Assembly: GCA_902806215.1 (NCBI GenBank) | Contig: CADCVT010000439.1 | Location: forward strand, 1-7,939 | From: an uncultured Solirubrobacteraceae bacterium | GTDB lineage: Bacteria > Actinomycetota > Thermoleophilia > Solirubrobacterales > Solirubrobacteraceae | Length of the DNA stretch: 7,939 nt | Direction of reading: 5' to 3' | Part shown: one piece after another, positions 1-6,852 of the stretch | How positions within the stretch are numbered: the stretch's first letter is position 1 | How the letters are laid out: every line of letters begins with the position of its first letter | Translations under genes and position numbers: made by a program | Notes under the pieces: generated by a model | What the model was told of the DNA's origin: nothing | Databases searched by the model: none | The model's input: only the letters and a program-made list of their open reading frames with translations

Positions 1-1
1 A

Positions 2-637
2 TTCGCCGAGAACACCGACGTCCTGTGGGACAACTTCCAGGCGACCGCGGTCGAGGTCGCCGGCGGCATCGCGATCGCGCTCGTCGGCGGCGCGCTGCTC
101 GCGCTCGTGCTGCACCGGATCGAGCCCGCGCGCAAGGCGCTGTATCCGCTGCTCGTCGCCTCGCAGGCGGTGCCGGTCGCGATCATGGCGCCGCTGCTGG
201 TGATCTGGCTCGGCTTCACGATCCTGCCGAAGCTCGTCATCGTCGCGGTCGTCTCGTTCTTCCCCGTCGTGGTCACGACGCTCGACGCGCTGCGGCGCAT
301 CGACCCCGAGCAGCTCAAGCTCATGCGCACGCTCGACGCGTCGGGCGGCCAGGTGCTGCGATGGGTCGAGGCCCCCGCCGCGCTGCCCGCGGCCCTGAGC
401 GGCGCGAAGGTCGCCGTCGCGGTGGCCGTGATCGGCGCGGTGCTCGCCGAGAGCGCGGGCGCCGAGAAGGGCCTCGGGCTCATGATCACCCAGGCCGGCG
501 CCCAGTTCCGCACCTCGACGTCGTTCGCCGCGTGCGCCGTGCTCGCCGCGATGGCGATCGTCCTCTTCTTCGCCCTGCAGACCGCCGAGCGGCGCATCGC
601 GCCCTGGGCACACCGACCACGGAGACCTGGATCTTGA
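2..637 (+). CDS. ABC transporter permease, ThiX/TauC/SsuC-like (5' end outside window)
   Basis: Inner-membrane permease subunit of an ABC importer. The reading frame is open from the left edge, so the start lies upstream; 211 residues are visible, close to the C-terminal three quarters of a usual ~250-residue permease. Visible hydrophobic segments lie at residues about 18-38, 48-70, 77-94, 135-150 and 175-193. The cytoplasmic EAA loop that docks on the ATPase is at about 109-133: a Leu-Asp-Ala-Ser-Gly-Gly core and a Glu-Ala-Pro-Ala-Ala-Leu-Pro segment. This is the typical BPD_transp_1 pattern of the TauC/SsuC/ThiX group. Its stop codon overlaps the TTG start of the downstream binding protein, so the two are probably translationally coupled. 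The substrate is inferred from that neighbour (a thiamine pyrimidine precursor); sequence alone would not exclude a sulfonate- or taurine-type permease. A GTG at 107 is internal, because homology-like sequence continues upstream of it. Confidence 0.9.
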   Translation, partial: FAENTDVLWDNFQATAVEVAGGIAIALVGGALLALVLHRIEPARKALYPLLVASQAVPVAIMAPLLVIWLGFTILPKLVIVAVVSFFPVVVTTLDALRRIDPEQLKLMRTLDASGGQVLRWVEAPAALPAALSGAKVAVAVAVIGAVLAESAGAEKGLGLMITQAGAQFRTSTSFAACAVLAAMAIVLFFALQTAERRIAPWAHRPRRPGS

Positions 638-1656
638 GACGCCTGATCGCCCTGCTGCTGCTCCCCGCCGCCTTCGCCGCGTGCGGCGAGCGCGACGACC
701 CTGCGAGCAGCGGGTCCGCACCGAGGACCGAGCGGCTCGACCTCGTCCTCGACTACTTCCCCAACGCCGACCACGCCGGCATCTACGCGGCGATCGACTC
801 GGGGGCGTTCGAGGAGGCGCAGCTCGACGTCCGGCCGCAGGCGCCGCCCGACCCGTCCGCGCCGCTGAAGCTGCTGGCCTCAGGCCGCTCCGACCTCGCG
901 ATCTCGTACGAGCCCGAGGTCCTCCTCGCGCGCGACAAGGGCCTGAAGGTCGTCGCCATCGGCGCGCTCGTCCAGACCCCGCTGACGTCGATCATCTCGC
1001 TGGGCGACAAGCCGGTCCGCCGCGCCGAGGACCTCGACGGCAAGACCGTCGGCACCGCGGGGATCCCGTACCAGGACGCCTACCTCAAGGCGATCCTCGA
1101 GAACGCCGGCGTCGCCGAGTACGCCGTCAAGAAGGTCAACGTCGGCTTCAACCTCACCTCGAGCATGCTGTCCGGGCGCGTCGACGCGACGCTCGGCTCG
1201 TTCTGGAACTACGAGGGCGTCGACCTCGAGCGGCGCAGGCGCAAGCCCGAGATCCTGCGCGTCGAGGAGCTCGGCGTCCCGACGTACAACGAGCTCGTGG
1301 TCGTCGCCCGCGAGGAGGATGCCCGCAAGCGCGGAGCGTTCCTGCGGCGCTTCCTGCTCGGGCTCTCCAAGGGGCACCAGACGCTGCGCGAGGACCCCGA
1401 GGCGGGCATCAAGCCGCTGCTCGACGCCAACCGCGACCTCGAGCCGGGCCTCCAGCGCGCGGTGGTCGAGGCGACGCTGCCGGTGTTCTTCCCCGAGGAC
1501 GAGAAGCGGCCGTTCGGCTGGATGGACACCGGCGAGTGGCAGGCCTACGGCCGCTGGATGGTCGAGAACGACCTGCTCGAGGGCCGCGAGGACCCGGCGA
1601 GAGCGCTGACGACCGAGTTCCTCCCGGGAGAGGGCCCCCGCCCAGACACAAGGTGA
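634..1656 (+). CDS. ABC transporter substrate-binding lipoprotein, NMT1/THI5 family (ThiY-like pyrimidine precursor binding)
   Basis: A 340-residue extracytoplasmic binding protein for an ABC importer, probably for hydroxymethylpyrimidine or a formylamino-pyrimidine used in thiamine synthesis. The N-terminus is a lipoprotein signal: Arg-Arg, a Leu-rich core (residues 4-10) and a lipobox Phe-Ala-Ala-Cys with the lipidated Cys at 17. The mature part has hallmarks of ThiY-like NMT1/THI5 proteins: LDYFPNADHAGIYAA at 39-53, SYEPEVLLAR at 91-100, a VGALVQ-like segment (IGALVQTPL) at 109-117, and a FWNYEGV segment at 190-196. The start is taken as TTG at 634, because it begins exactly at the signal peptide and overlaps the permease TGA (TTGA); reading further upstream in this frame would only cover the permease gene out of frame. 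Pairing with the permease supports import. The substrate is inferred from family resemblance and was not tested against close relatives such as riboflavin- or sulfonate-binding proteins. Confidence 0.88.
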   Translation: MRRLIALLLLPAAFAACGERDDPASSGSAPRTERLDLVLDYFPNADHAGIYAAIDSGAFEEAQLDVRPQAPPDPSAPLKLLASGRSDLAISYEPEVLLARDKGLKVVAIGALVQTPLTSIISLGDKPVRRAEDLDGKTVGTAGIPYQDAYLKAILENAGVAEYAVKKVNVGFNLTSSMLSGRVDATLGSFWNYEGVDLERRRRKPEILRVEELGVPTYNELVVVAREEDARKRGAFLRRFLLGLSKGHQTLREDPEAGIKPLLDANRDLEPGLQRAVVEATLPVFFPEDEKRPFGWMDTGEWQAYGRWMVENDLLEGREDPARALTTEFLPGEGPRPDTR

Positions 1657-1660
1657 GCGC

Positions 1661-1706
1661 CGAACGTACGTCGTGCCGGGCCAGGGCCCGGCACCGCGTA
1701 CGTTCG
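1661..1706. terminator. Long GC-rich hairpin between convergent genes, likely bidirectional terminator
   Basis: An imperfect inverted repeat. The outer arm at 1661-1670 (cgaacgtacg) pairs with 1697-1706, and the inner arm at 1674-1682 (tgccgggcc) pairs with 1685-1693. Only the 3-nt step between the arms is imperfect (one C-C mismatch and one G-T wobble). It fills almost the whole 56-nt gap between the stop of the binding protein (1656) and the stop of the convergent glycosylase (1713). Neither side has a T-tract, so it is not a classical intrinsic terminator, but stem-only terminators of this kind are commonly proposed in high-GC actinobacteria. It could also protect transcript 3' ends. Confidence 0.7.
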
Positions 1707-1712
1707 CGGCTC

Positions 1713-2621
1713 TCAGGCGGCGCAGGCGGCACTGGTGTCGGCCGCGTCGATCGGGCCGACGACCGGCGTGCGCAGCGCGTACGTCGCGGCGAGGCCGCCC
1801 CACGGCGCGTAGGGCGCGAAGAAGTCGAGGACCTCCTGCTCGGTGACCCGCGCGTGCGGGTCACCGCCGGTCCTCAGGCGGGCGACGAGCTTGATGAAGT
1901 TCAGGTCGCCCGCCGGGACGACGTCGTGGCGGCCCTGGCCGAGGAAGGCGGTGACGCCGATCGTCCACGAGCCGACGCCGCGGATCGCGCGCAGCCGCCG
2001 CCAGGAGGCCTCGTGGTCGGGCGAGGTCAGGTCGATCCGCCCGCTGGCCACCTCGCGCGCGACCTTGACGAGCGTGATCGAGCGCGAGGCCGCGAGATCC
2101 ATCGACTCGAGCAGCGCAGGCGCCTGCGCCGCCAGCTTCGCCGCCGACGGGAGGTCGCGCAGCCCTGTGCGGTCGCAGCGCCGCCCGATCTTCCACACGA
2201 TCCGCCGCTGGATCGCCGCGGCGCGCGGGTAGTCGATGAGCTGCTCGGTCACCGCCCAGGCCAGCGCCTCGAACGGGTCCGGCCGGCGGGTCGGCCGCAG
2301 CCACGGGGTCGAGCGGACGACGGGCCCGATCAGCGGGTCGTCGCGGAAGCGCTCGTAGAAGGGCCGCAGGTCGTCGTCGACCCCGAGCGCGAAACGCATG
2401 CGGGCGATCCCCTCCTGGCACAGCTCCGAGCGCGCCGCCTCGGCGCCGATCACGACTCGGTCGGTCGAGGGCTGCGCGGCGCGGACGAACACCGGCTCGT
2501 CGCCGACGTGCAGCAGCCGCATGACGACGCCGCCGCGCCGGCGCGTGACGCCGTCGGCGCCCAGCATCCGCGGCATCCGGAACGGCCACGTCGGGGTGAT
2601 CTCTGCACGGCACTCGACCAT
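1713..2621 (-). CDS. AlkA-type DNA-3-methyladenine glycosylase (HhH-GPD superfamily)
   Basis: A 302-residue base-excision-repair glycosylase that would remove alkylated purines such as 3-methyladenine from DNA. The helix-hairpin-helix that grips the DNA backbone is at about 208-222 (RRLRAIRGVGSWTIG). It is followed by the loop PAGDLNFIK at 236-244, whose Asp239 aligns with the catalytic Asp of E. coli AlkA. Leu-Arg-Pro-Thr with Pro-Asp-Pro-Phe-Glu-Ala-Leu at 108-120 begins the conserved helical core, and residues 1-100 match the N-terminal beta domain seen in AlkA-like proteins. Length fits AlkA (about 280-300). There is no obvious iron-sulfur Cys motif of the EndoIII/MutY type. No strong ribosome binding site precedes the ATG, but the N-terminal beta domain would be cut by any later start. 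The gene follows the diguanylate cyclase by 45 nt in the same direction and may share its transcript. That gap holds only a short GC stem (ccgcc/ggcgg). Confidence 0.9.
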   Translation of the reverse strand: MVECRAEITPTWPFRMPRMLGADGVTRRRGGVVMRLLHVGDEPVFVRAAQPSTDRVVIGAEAARSELCQEGIARMRFALGVDDDLRPFYERFRDDPLIGPVVRSTPWLRPTRRPDPFEALAWAVTEQLIDYPRAAAIQRRIVWKIGRRCDRTGLRDLPSAAKLAAQAPALLESMDLAASRSITLVKVAREVASGRIDLTSPDHEASWRRLRAIRGVGSWTIGVTAFLGQGRHDVVPAGDLNFIKLVARLRTGGDPHARVTEQEVLDFFAPYAPWGGLAATYALRTPVVGPIDAADTSAACAA

Positions 2622-2666
2622 CGGGGCCGGGCCACTCTACGCCCGCCGTCGGCGGCTGCAGGAGGG

Positions 2667-4283
2667 TCAGGAGGCGGCGATGGCCGCGTCGGCCGGAAAG
2701 TGCGGCAAAGCGGACTCGGCCGCCTCGACGCGATTGCGCCCGCGGTCCTTGGCGGCGTACAGCGCACGATCGGCGTGCCGGAGCAGCGACTCGGCGTCGA
2801 GCGCGTCCGCCGGCATCACGGCGACGCCCAGGCTGGCGGTGATCGCCAGCTCGACGCCCGGGATCTCGATGCGCGCGATTTCCGCGCGGAGGTTCTCGGC
2901 GGCGACGAGCGCCCCTTCGCGGCCCGTGTCCGGCAGCAGGACGATGAACTCCTCGCCGCCCTGACGCCCGACGAAGTCGCTCGTGCGCAGCGTCGCGGTC
3001 AGCGTCTGCGCGACCGCGGCGAGGACGTCGTCGCCCTTGTCGTGGCCGAAGCGGTCGTTGATCTGCTTGAAGTGGTCGAGGTCGAGGGCGACGGCGCTGA
3101 GCGGCTGGCCGCTGCGCGCGGCCTGGGCGACCATCCGCCTGAGCGTGTCCTGGATCGCGCGGCGGTTGGCGAGGCCGGTCAGCGCGTCGGTGGCGGCGCG
3201 CAGCTCGGCGATCGCGAGGTTGCGCATGTTCGCCACGACCGGCGCGGCCTGCGTCACCGTGTCCTCGACGTACTGACGCTCGATGTCGTCCAGCGGCGCC
3301 GCGTGCTCGACGAGCACCGAGCCGATGACCTCGCCTTGGACGAGCAGCGGCGTGCACGTCGTCAGCTCGGCCGCGGTCTTGCCGCACAGCCCGCAGCTGA
3401 GGAGCTCGTGCGGATCGCCGCCCTCGCGTACCGTGCCGAGCCGCACGGCCAGGCAGGAGCGTGGCTGAGCGACGAGGATGGCGTCGACGAGCGGGCCCTC
3501 CGCGGGCGTCGCCAGCTCGAGGCGGTCGGCGCTGTTGTTGCGGCGCAGGACCGTCACCTGCGTCTCGCCGCCGACGCTCGACTCGAGGTGCCGCTTGACG
3601 AGCGCGTGGGCGTCCTCCTCGCTGTCCATGAACTGCAGCGTGTGCGCGAAGCTCGTCTGGCGCTCGCGCTGGGCGAGCTCCTCGCCCCGCCGCCGGGAGC
3701 GCGCCGCGGCCCGGCGGCCGAAGGTCAGCCACGCGCCGAAGGTGAACAGCAGGCTGAGGCCGATGATGAGCGCGACAGCGTAGTTCGACACGCGGTCGAG
3801 CGTCTCGTGGCGGCTCGAGTCGATCTCGGCGCGCAGCTTGTCGTGGGTCAGCCGGAACTGGTCCATGAGGGCCTTGCGGCGCAGCGCGTCGTCCATGTCC
3901 CGGCGCGTGCCGCCGCGGCGCGCGTCGACGGCAAGTCGCGCACGCTTGTGCCACGTGGTGGCGACGCGGTCGGCCTCCTCGAGCAGCACCCGTTCGCGAC
4001 GGTGCTCGTCGGGGACCGCGACCCGCGCCTCGGCCACGACCTCGTCGAACTCGTCCGCGCCCGTCATGAACGGCTCGAGGAAGTCGTCGCGACCCGTGTT
4101 GAGGTACCCGCGGAGACCGGTCTCCTGGTTGAGCATGGCGGTCAGCAGCTGCCCGACTGCCTCGCTCTCGCGGAACGAGTCGGTGACCGCGTCGCGCTGC
4201 GCACGTCCGGCGAGCCAGACGCTGCCGGCCATGACGACGACGGCCAGAGCGATCATCGCGTGCGTGTAGGTGCGGGGGGACAT
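2667..4283 (-). CDS. Membrane diguanylate cyclase: TM-CHASE3-TM-GAF-GGDEF
   Basis: A 538-residue sensor enzyme expected to make cyclic di-GMP from two GTP. Order: TM1 about 8-26; an extracytoplasmic CHASE3 domain about 30-165 with its signature NQETGLRGYLNTG at 52-64; TM2 about 166-188; an Arg/Glu-rich linker; a GAF-like domain about 210-350; and GGDEF about 362-525. The catalytic motif is GGEEF (442-446), which is a functional variant. DLDHFKQIND at 401-410 supplies metal and substrate contacts. RTSD (433-436) sits exactly five residues before the GG motif, so the product-inhibition I-site looks intact and the enzyme is probably active and feedback-controlled. The GAF part carries Cys277, Cys297, Cys300 and Cys310, a spacing suggestive of metal or redox sensing. 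ATG at 4281-4283 starts just before TM1. The gap to the upstream 85-residue gene is 63 nt, enough for its own promoter, though no convincing box was found. The sensed ligand is unknown. Confidence 0.93.
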   Translation of the reverse strand: MSPRTYTHAMIALAVVVMAGSVWLAGRAQRDAVTDSFRESEAVGQLLTAMLNQETGLRGYLNTGRDDFLEPFMTGADEFDEVVAEARVAVPDEHRRERVLLEEADRVATTWHKRARLAVDARRGGTRRDMDDALRRKALMDQFRLTHDKLRAEIDSSRHETLDRVSNYAVALIIGLSLLFTFGAWLTFGRRAAARSRRRGEELAQRERQTSFAHTLQFMDSEEDAHALVKRHLESSVGGETQVTVLRRNNSADRLELATPAEGPLVDAILVAQPRSCLAVRLGTVREGGDPHELLSCGLCGKTAAELTTCTPLLVQGEVIGSVLVEHAAPLDDIERQYVEDTVTQAAPVVANMRNLAIAELRAATDALTGLANRRAIQDTLRRMVAQAARSGQPLSAVALDLDHFKQINDRFGHDKGDDVLAAVAQTLTATLRTSDFVGRQGGEEFIVLLPDTGREGALVAAENLRAEIARIEIPGVELAITASLGVAVMPADALDAESLLRHADRALYAAKDRGRNRVEAAESALPHFPADAAIAAS

Positions 4284-4346
4284 GCGCCACCCGGTAGATC
4301 GACGCTCCGGCAGATGCCTTTACGTCAGACGCTGATGAAGGTCCGC

Positions 4347-4604
4347 TTACTTACGCGAGTCGAGGAGGTGGATGTCCACCAGGAACGATCGCGTGGCGAC
4401 GATCGGCAGATCCTTGCGACCGCGCCCGAAGCGCCGCGCGGCCTTGCGACCCCGGCGCCCCTTCAACACGGCCGCGAGGCCGGCTCCCGCGACGAACGTG
4501 GTCGCGGCGACGGTCGCGGCCTGCGCGACGACCTGCCCCGCCGGCTTCGCGGGCTCGATCGGTCGCGCCTCGGTGGCGACGAGCTCTCCAGGCTCTTCGG
4601 TCAT
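4347..4604 (-). CDS. Small single-pass membrane protein with basic segment, unknown function
   Basis: An 85-residue protein of no family I recognise. It has an acidic N-terminus (MTEEPGE), a Pro-rich stretch at 15-22, and an Ala/Val/Gly-rich hydrophobic segment about 23-47 that could span the membrane once. A strongly basic run follows at 49-64 (about nine Arg/Lys in sixteen residues), then a more ordered tail, PIVATRSFLVDIHLLDSRK at 67-85. The positive-inside rule would put the C-terminus in the cytoplasm. It begins 4 nt after the stop of the polytopic membrane protein, with GAGG a few bases before the ATG, so it is very likely a real gene translated from the same mRNA. It may be an accessory subunit of that protein. 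Evidence for function is lacking; the hydrophobic segment is Ala-rich and only moderately convincing as a transmembrane helix. Confidence 0.72.
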   Translation of the reverse strand: MTEEPGELVATEARPIEPAKPAGQVVAQAATVAATTFVAGAGLAAVLKGRRGRKAARRFGRGRKDLPIVATRSFLVDIHLLDSRK

Positions 4605-4608
4605 GCCC

Positions 4609-5694
4609 TCATCGTAGGGGGGAGCCGAGCAGCCGGTTCTCCCCCGTGCCGACGAGGTCGCCGAGCTTCGTGAACTGCAGGTGGTCGAGGTAGTAGTGCT
4701 GCCACAGCGTCGAGAGGATGACGATGTAGTACGCCTTCTGGGTCGACACGCCGGGGATCAGCGTGACGAGCAGCACGAGCAGGCCCGCGGCGGCGGTCAG
4801 GCTCAGGCTGAGCGCGTAGAACCGCCACGGCCGGTCCGGACCGTTGGCCTCCGCGACGAAGTGGTTGTCGAGCTCGCCGCGCTCCTTGCGCATGAGGTTC
4901 AGGTACCAGATCAGCGCGAGGTACTGGAACGAGTGCCAGCAGTTGAACCCCTGGAAGGCGACGTCGAGGTTGGGGAACAGCGGCAGCGTGAAGCCGATGA
5001 CGATCGTCAGGCCGATGAGCAGCACGCTCGGGACGGCCAGGTTCCCGTTGCGGTGGTCGCGGACGTTCTTGCCGATCCACAGCACGAGGAAGATCCCGAA
5101 GATCGCGAACGCGCCGAAGATGTGCAGGTCGCGCAGGATCCCGGTGGTCACGAAGTCGGGCACGTACATCGCCTCGCCGCCGAGCTGGAACTCGCGGTCG
5201 AGGACCTGCGGCGTGGCCATCGGGTACAGGCACGTGAAGATCACGCCGTAGTCGATGACCTTGTCGCGCCGCGGCCGCTTGACCGGGCGCTTGGCCGCGT
5301 AGGAGTCGTTGATGTAGCTGATCTGGTGCAGCACGTGGATCGACGCCCACGTGAAGAACAGCGTCAGCAGGATCTGCATGTTCGTGAACGCGAGCACGGT
5401 CACGATCACCGGCAGGAGCAGCGACCCGAGCAGGAACGCCTTGTGCGGCTGGCGGTAGCCGCGCTGCATGACCGTGTAGGTGAACGTCGAGTACAGGTGC
5501 GGCCCGCCGATCAGGCCGGCCACGATGAGGTTCACGGCGGTCTGCGAGATCCCGAGCCCGTGGAACATGATCAGCGGGATCGGCACCAGCGCGGCGCTGA
5601 GGATGAGGAACGTCAGGTCCCACGAGCGAGACCGCAGCCAGACGCCCTCGGTGGAGGCGCCCAGCCGGCTGACGGAGAGGGTCGCGGCTTCCAT
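4609..5694 (-). CDS. Polytopic membrane protein with conserved-looking histidines, unassigned
   Basis: A 361-residue integral membrane protein with about eight to ten hydrophobic segments (roughly 27-44, 52-68, 86-104, 106-124, 147-162, 190-208, 221-241, 250-266, 292-313, 319-336). Histidines and aromatics cluster at helix ends: GGPHLYSTF (63-71), IHVLHQISY (119-127, His120 and His123), NCWHSFQYLALIWYLN (251-266, His254) and WQHYYLDHLQF (331-341, His333 and His337). This pattern recalls membrane enzymes that bind metal through histidines, such as the Brp/Blh carotene dioxygenases or fatty-acid desaturases/hydroxylases, but I cannot assign it to either. It lies 9 nt downstream of the GNAT gene and 4 nt upstream of the small protein, so it is in one operon with them. 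If that operon makes amino-lipids, an oxidising or lipid-modifying role is a reasonable guess. No strong ribosome binding site precedes the ATG, so coupling with the upstream gene is possible. Confidence 0.85.
   Translation of the reverse strand: MEAATLSVSRLGASTEGVWLRSRSWDLTFLILSAALVPIPLIMFHGLGISQTAVNLIVAGLIGGPHLYSTFTYTVMQRGYRQPHKAFLLGSLLLPVIVTVLAFTNMQILLTLFFTWASIHVLHQISYINDSYAAKRPVKRPRRDKVIDYGVIFTCLYPMATPQVLDREFQLGGEAMYVPDFVTTGILRDLHIFGAFAIFGIFLVLWIGKNVRDHRNGNLAVPSVLLIGLTIVIGFTLPLFPNLDVAFQGFNCWHSFQYLALIWYLNLMRKERGELDNHFVAEANGPDRPWRFYALSLSLTAAAGLLVLLVTLIPGVSTQKAYYIVILSTLWQHYYLDHLQFTKLGDLVGTGENRLLGSPLR
4612..4645 (-). promoter_or_regulatory. Intercistronic GC hairpin before the small membrane protein gene
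   Basis: Read on the - strand, the last codons of the polytopic membrane protein gene can fold into a 7-bp GGGGGAG/CTCCCCC stem (4639-4645 with 4618-4624). A 3-bp CCG/CGG extension, a two-base bulge and a six-base loop complete it. It ends just before the stop codon and the GAGG that serves the next gene. It could slow exonucleases, cause partial termination or tune translation of the 85-residue protein. It overlaps coding sequence in very GC-rich DNA, so chance is a real alternative. Confidence 0.35.
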
Positions 5695-5703
5695 GACGCG
5701 ACT

Positions 5704-6840
5704 CTAGACCGACGGAAGGTCGCGTTCATAGACGCGGTACTTCTTCACGACCCTGCCGCCCAGGCCGGCCATGCCCTGGTTGATCGGGTTGTCCTCGAGG
5801 ATCCACCCCATCTCCGCCCACCAGACGTCCTTGCGCTCCGGGTCGGCCTGCTTGAAGTGCTCCATGTAGAAGCACGCGGCGACGCCCGTGTGCTGGTACT
5901 CGGGGTGGACGCCGAGGAAGCCGACGCGCACCCGGTCGATGTAGCGCCGCTGGTTGAGGAGGTACCACCAGCCGAACGGGAGCAGGCGCCCGTTCATCTT
6001 CTTGAGCACCTGGTTGACGTCCGGCGGGGAGATCGCGATGCCCGCGACGTCGCCCGACGGCGTCTCGGCGACCATGTACCAGCGCCCGTCGAAGGCCAGC
6101 TGCATCTCGAGCGCGTATGCGTCGAGGTCCGCCTTGGAGTACGGGACGAAGCCGAAGTTGTCCGACCAGGCCGCGTTGTAGACGGCGGCGAAGGCGTCGA
6201 GGTCCTTGCGCAGCGTCAGGCGGCTCATCCGCCGCATGGTGATCCCGTGCTCCTCGCGCGCCTGGCGGTCGAGCTGGCGGATGACCGGGTTGATCTTGTC
6301 CTGATCGCCGATCTCGACCTCCCAGTTGAGGAGGTCGACCGCCTTGGTCAGGCCGTGGTCCTCGCACAGGCGCTGGTAGTACGGCGGGTGCCACGGCTGG
6401 CGGACGAACGGCGGGCGGTCGTTGCCCTCGACGACGACGCCGCTCTCCTCGTTCATCGTGAAGTCGGCGGGCCCGACGAGCTTCTGCATCCCGCGCGGCC
6501 GGTGCCAGTCCTCGACCGCCTGAAGCAGTGCCGCGAACGCCTCGCCGTCGTCCTCGACCTCGAGGAAGCCGAACCACCCCCACTTCAGTCCCTGGTGGGC
6601 GTTGAACGCGTGGTCGACGTGGGCGGAGATCCGCCCCACGACGCGGCCGTCGCGCCAGGCCAGGAAGTACCGCGCCTCGCCGTGCTTGAAGAAGGCGTTC
6701 ATCCGCCGCGAGAGGAACTGATGGCGCTCCAGACGCAGCGGGGGCACCCATGCTGGGTGACTAGAGTGCAGGCGGAACGGAAGCTCGATGAACTCGGCGA
6801 GCTCGCGCCGAGAGGTCACGGGTCTCACCTCGAGCGACAT
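5704..6840 (-). CDS. GNAT-fold N-acyltransferase, two-part ~380-residue family (YghO-like)
   Basis: A 378-residue member of a family of large GNAT-like proteins. The N-terminal half has FFKHGEARYFLAWRDGRVVGRI (50-71, the usual beta strand entering a GNAT domain), a WGWFGFLEVEDD segment (87-98) and GPADFTMNEESGVVVEG (123-139). The C-terminal half has VGFLGVHPEYQHTGVAACFY (306-325), whose QHTGVA matches the acyl-CoA pyrophosphate loop Q/R-x-x-G-x-G/A. It closes with WILEDNPINQGMAGLGGRVVKKYRVYER. I recall this layout from proteins such as E. coli YghO. Bacterial ceramide synthase (bCerS) of Caulobacter is also described as GNAT-like, so N-acylation of a sphingoid-type amine is a plausible job here beside the alpha-oxoamine synthase. 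That is inference; orthology to bCerS was not tested. It heads an operon with the membrane protein (9-nt gap). The start ATG fits the family N-terminus (RPVTSRRELAEFIELP). Confidence 0.85.
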   Translation of the reverse strand: MSLEVRPVTSRRELAEFIELPFRLHSSHPAWVPPLRLERHQFLSRRMNAFFKHGEARYFLAWRDGRVVGRISAHVDHAFNAHQGLKWGWFGFLEVEDDGEAFAALLQAVEDWHRPRGMQKLVGPADFTMNEESGVVVEGNDRPPFVRQPWHPPYYQRLCEDHGLTKAVDLLNWEVEIGDQDKINPVIRQLDRQAREEHGITMRRMSRLTLRKDLDAFAAVYNAAWSDNFGFVPYSKADLDAYALEMQLAFDGRWYMVAETPSGDVAGIAISPPDVNQVLKKMNGRLLPFGWWYLLNQRRYIDRVRVGFLGVHPEYQHTGVAACFYMEHFKQADPERKDVWWAEMGWILEDNPINQGMAGLGGRVVKKYRVYERDLPSV

Positions 6841-6852
6841 CAGGAGCGCGGC

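Noticed and set aside
25..633. The upstream part of the binding-protein frame, which could suggest a fusion protein.
   Set aside because: It overlaps the permease gene out of frame and is Arg/Ala-rich; the signal peptide shows that the true start is at 634.
2640..2657. A short GC stem between the cyclase and glycosylase genes, considered as a terminator or attenuator.
   Set aside because: Only about five or six base pairs of simple GC repeat, common by chance at this base composition.
1861..4290. An 809-codon open frame on the - strand.
   Set aside because: It is a shifted frame of the diguanylate cyclase and glycosylase genes, low-complexity Arg/Ala/Pro-rich, and has no recognisable motif.
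4323..4337. A small inverted repeat (cgtcag/ctgatg) just after the small-protein gene, considered as a terminator.
   Set aside because: The stem is six pairs including one wobble, with a three-base loop and no T-tract, too weak to call.
4284..4346. A possible promoter for the diguanylate cyclase (CTGACG as a -35 box).
   Set aside because: No -10-like hexamer lies at 16-18 nt from it.
681..4673. A 1330-codon open frame on the + strand spanning the binding protein, glycosylase and cyclase genes.
   Set aside because: It runs antisense or out of frame to three well-supported genes, its product is Arg/Ala/Gly-rich with no domain pattern, and such long empty frames are normal in very GC-rich DNA.
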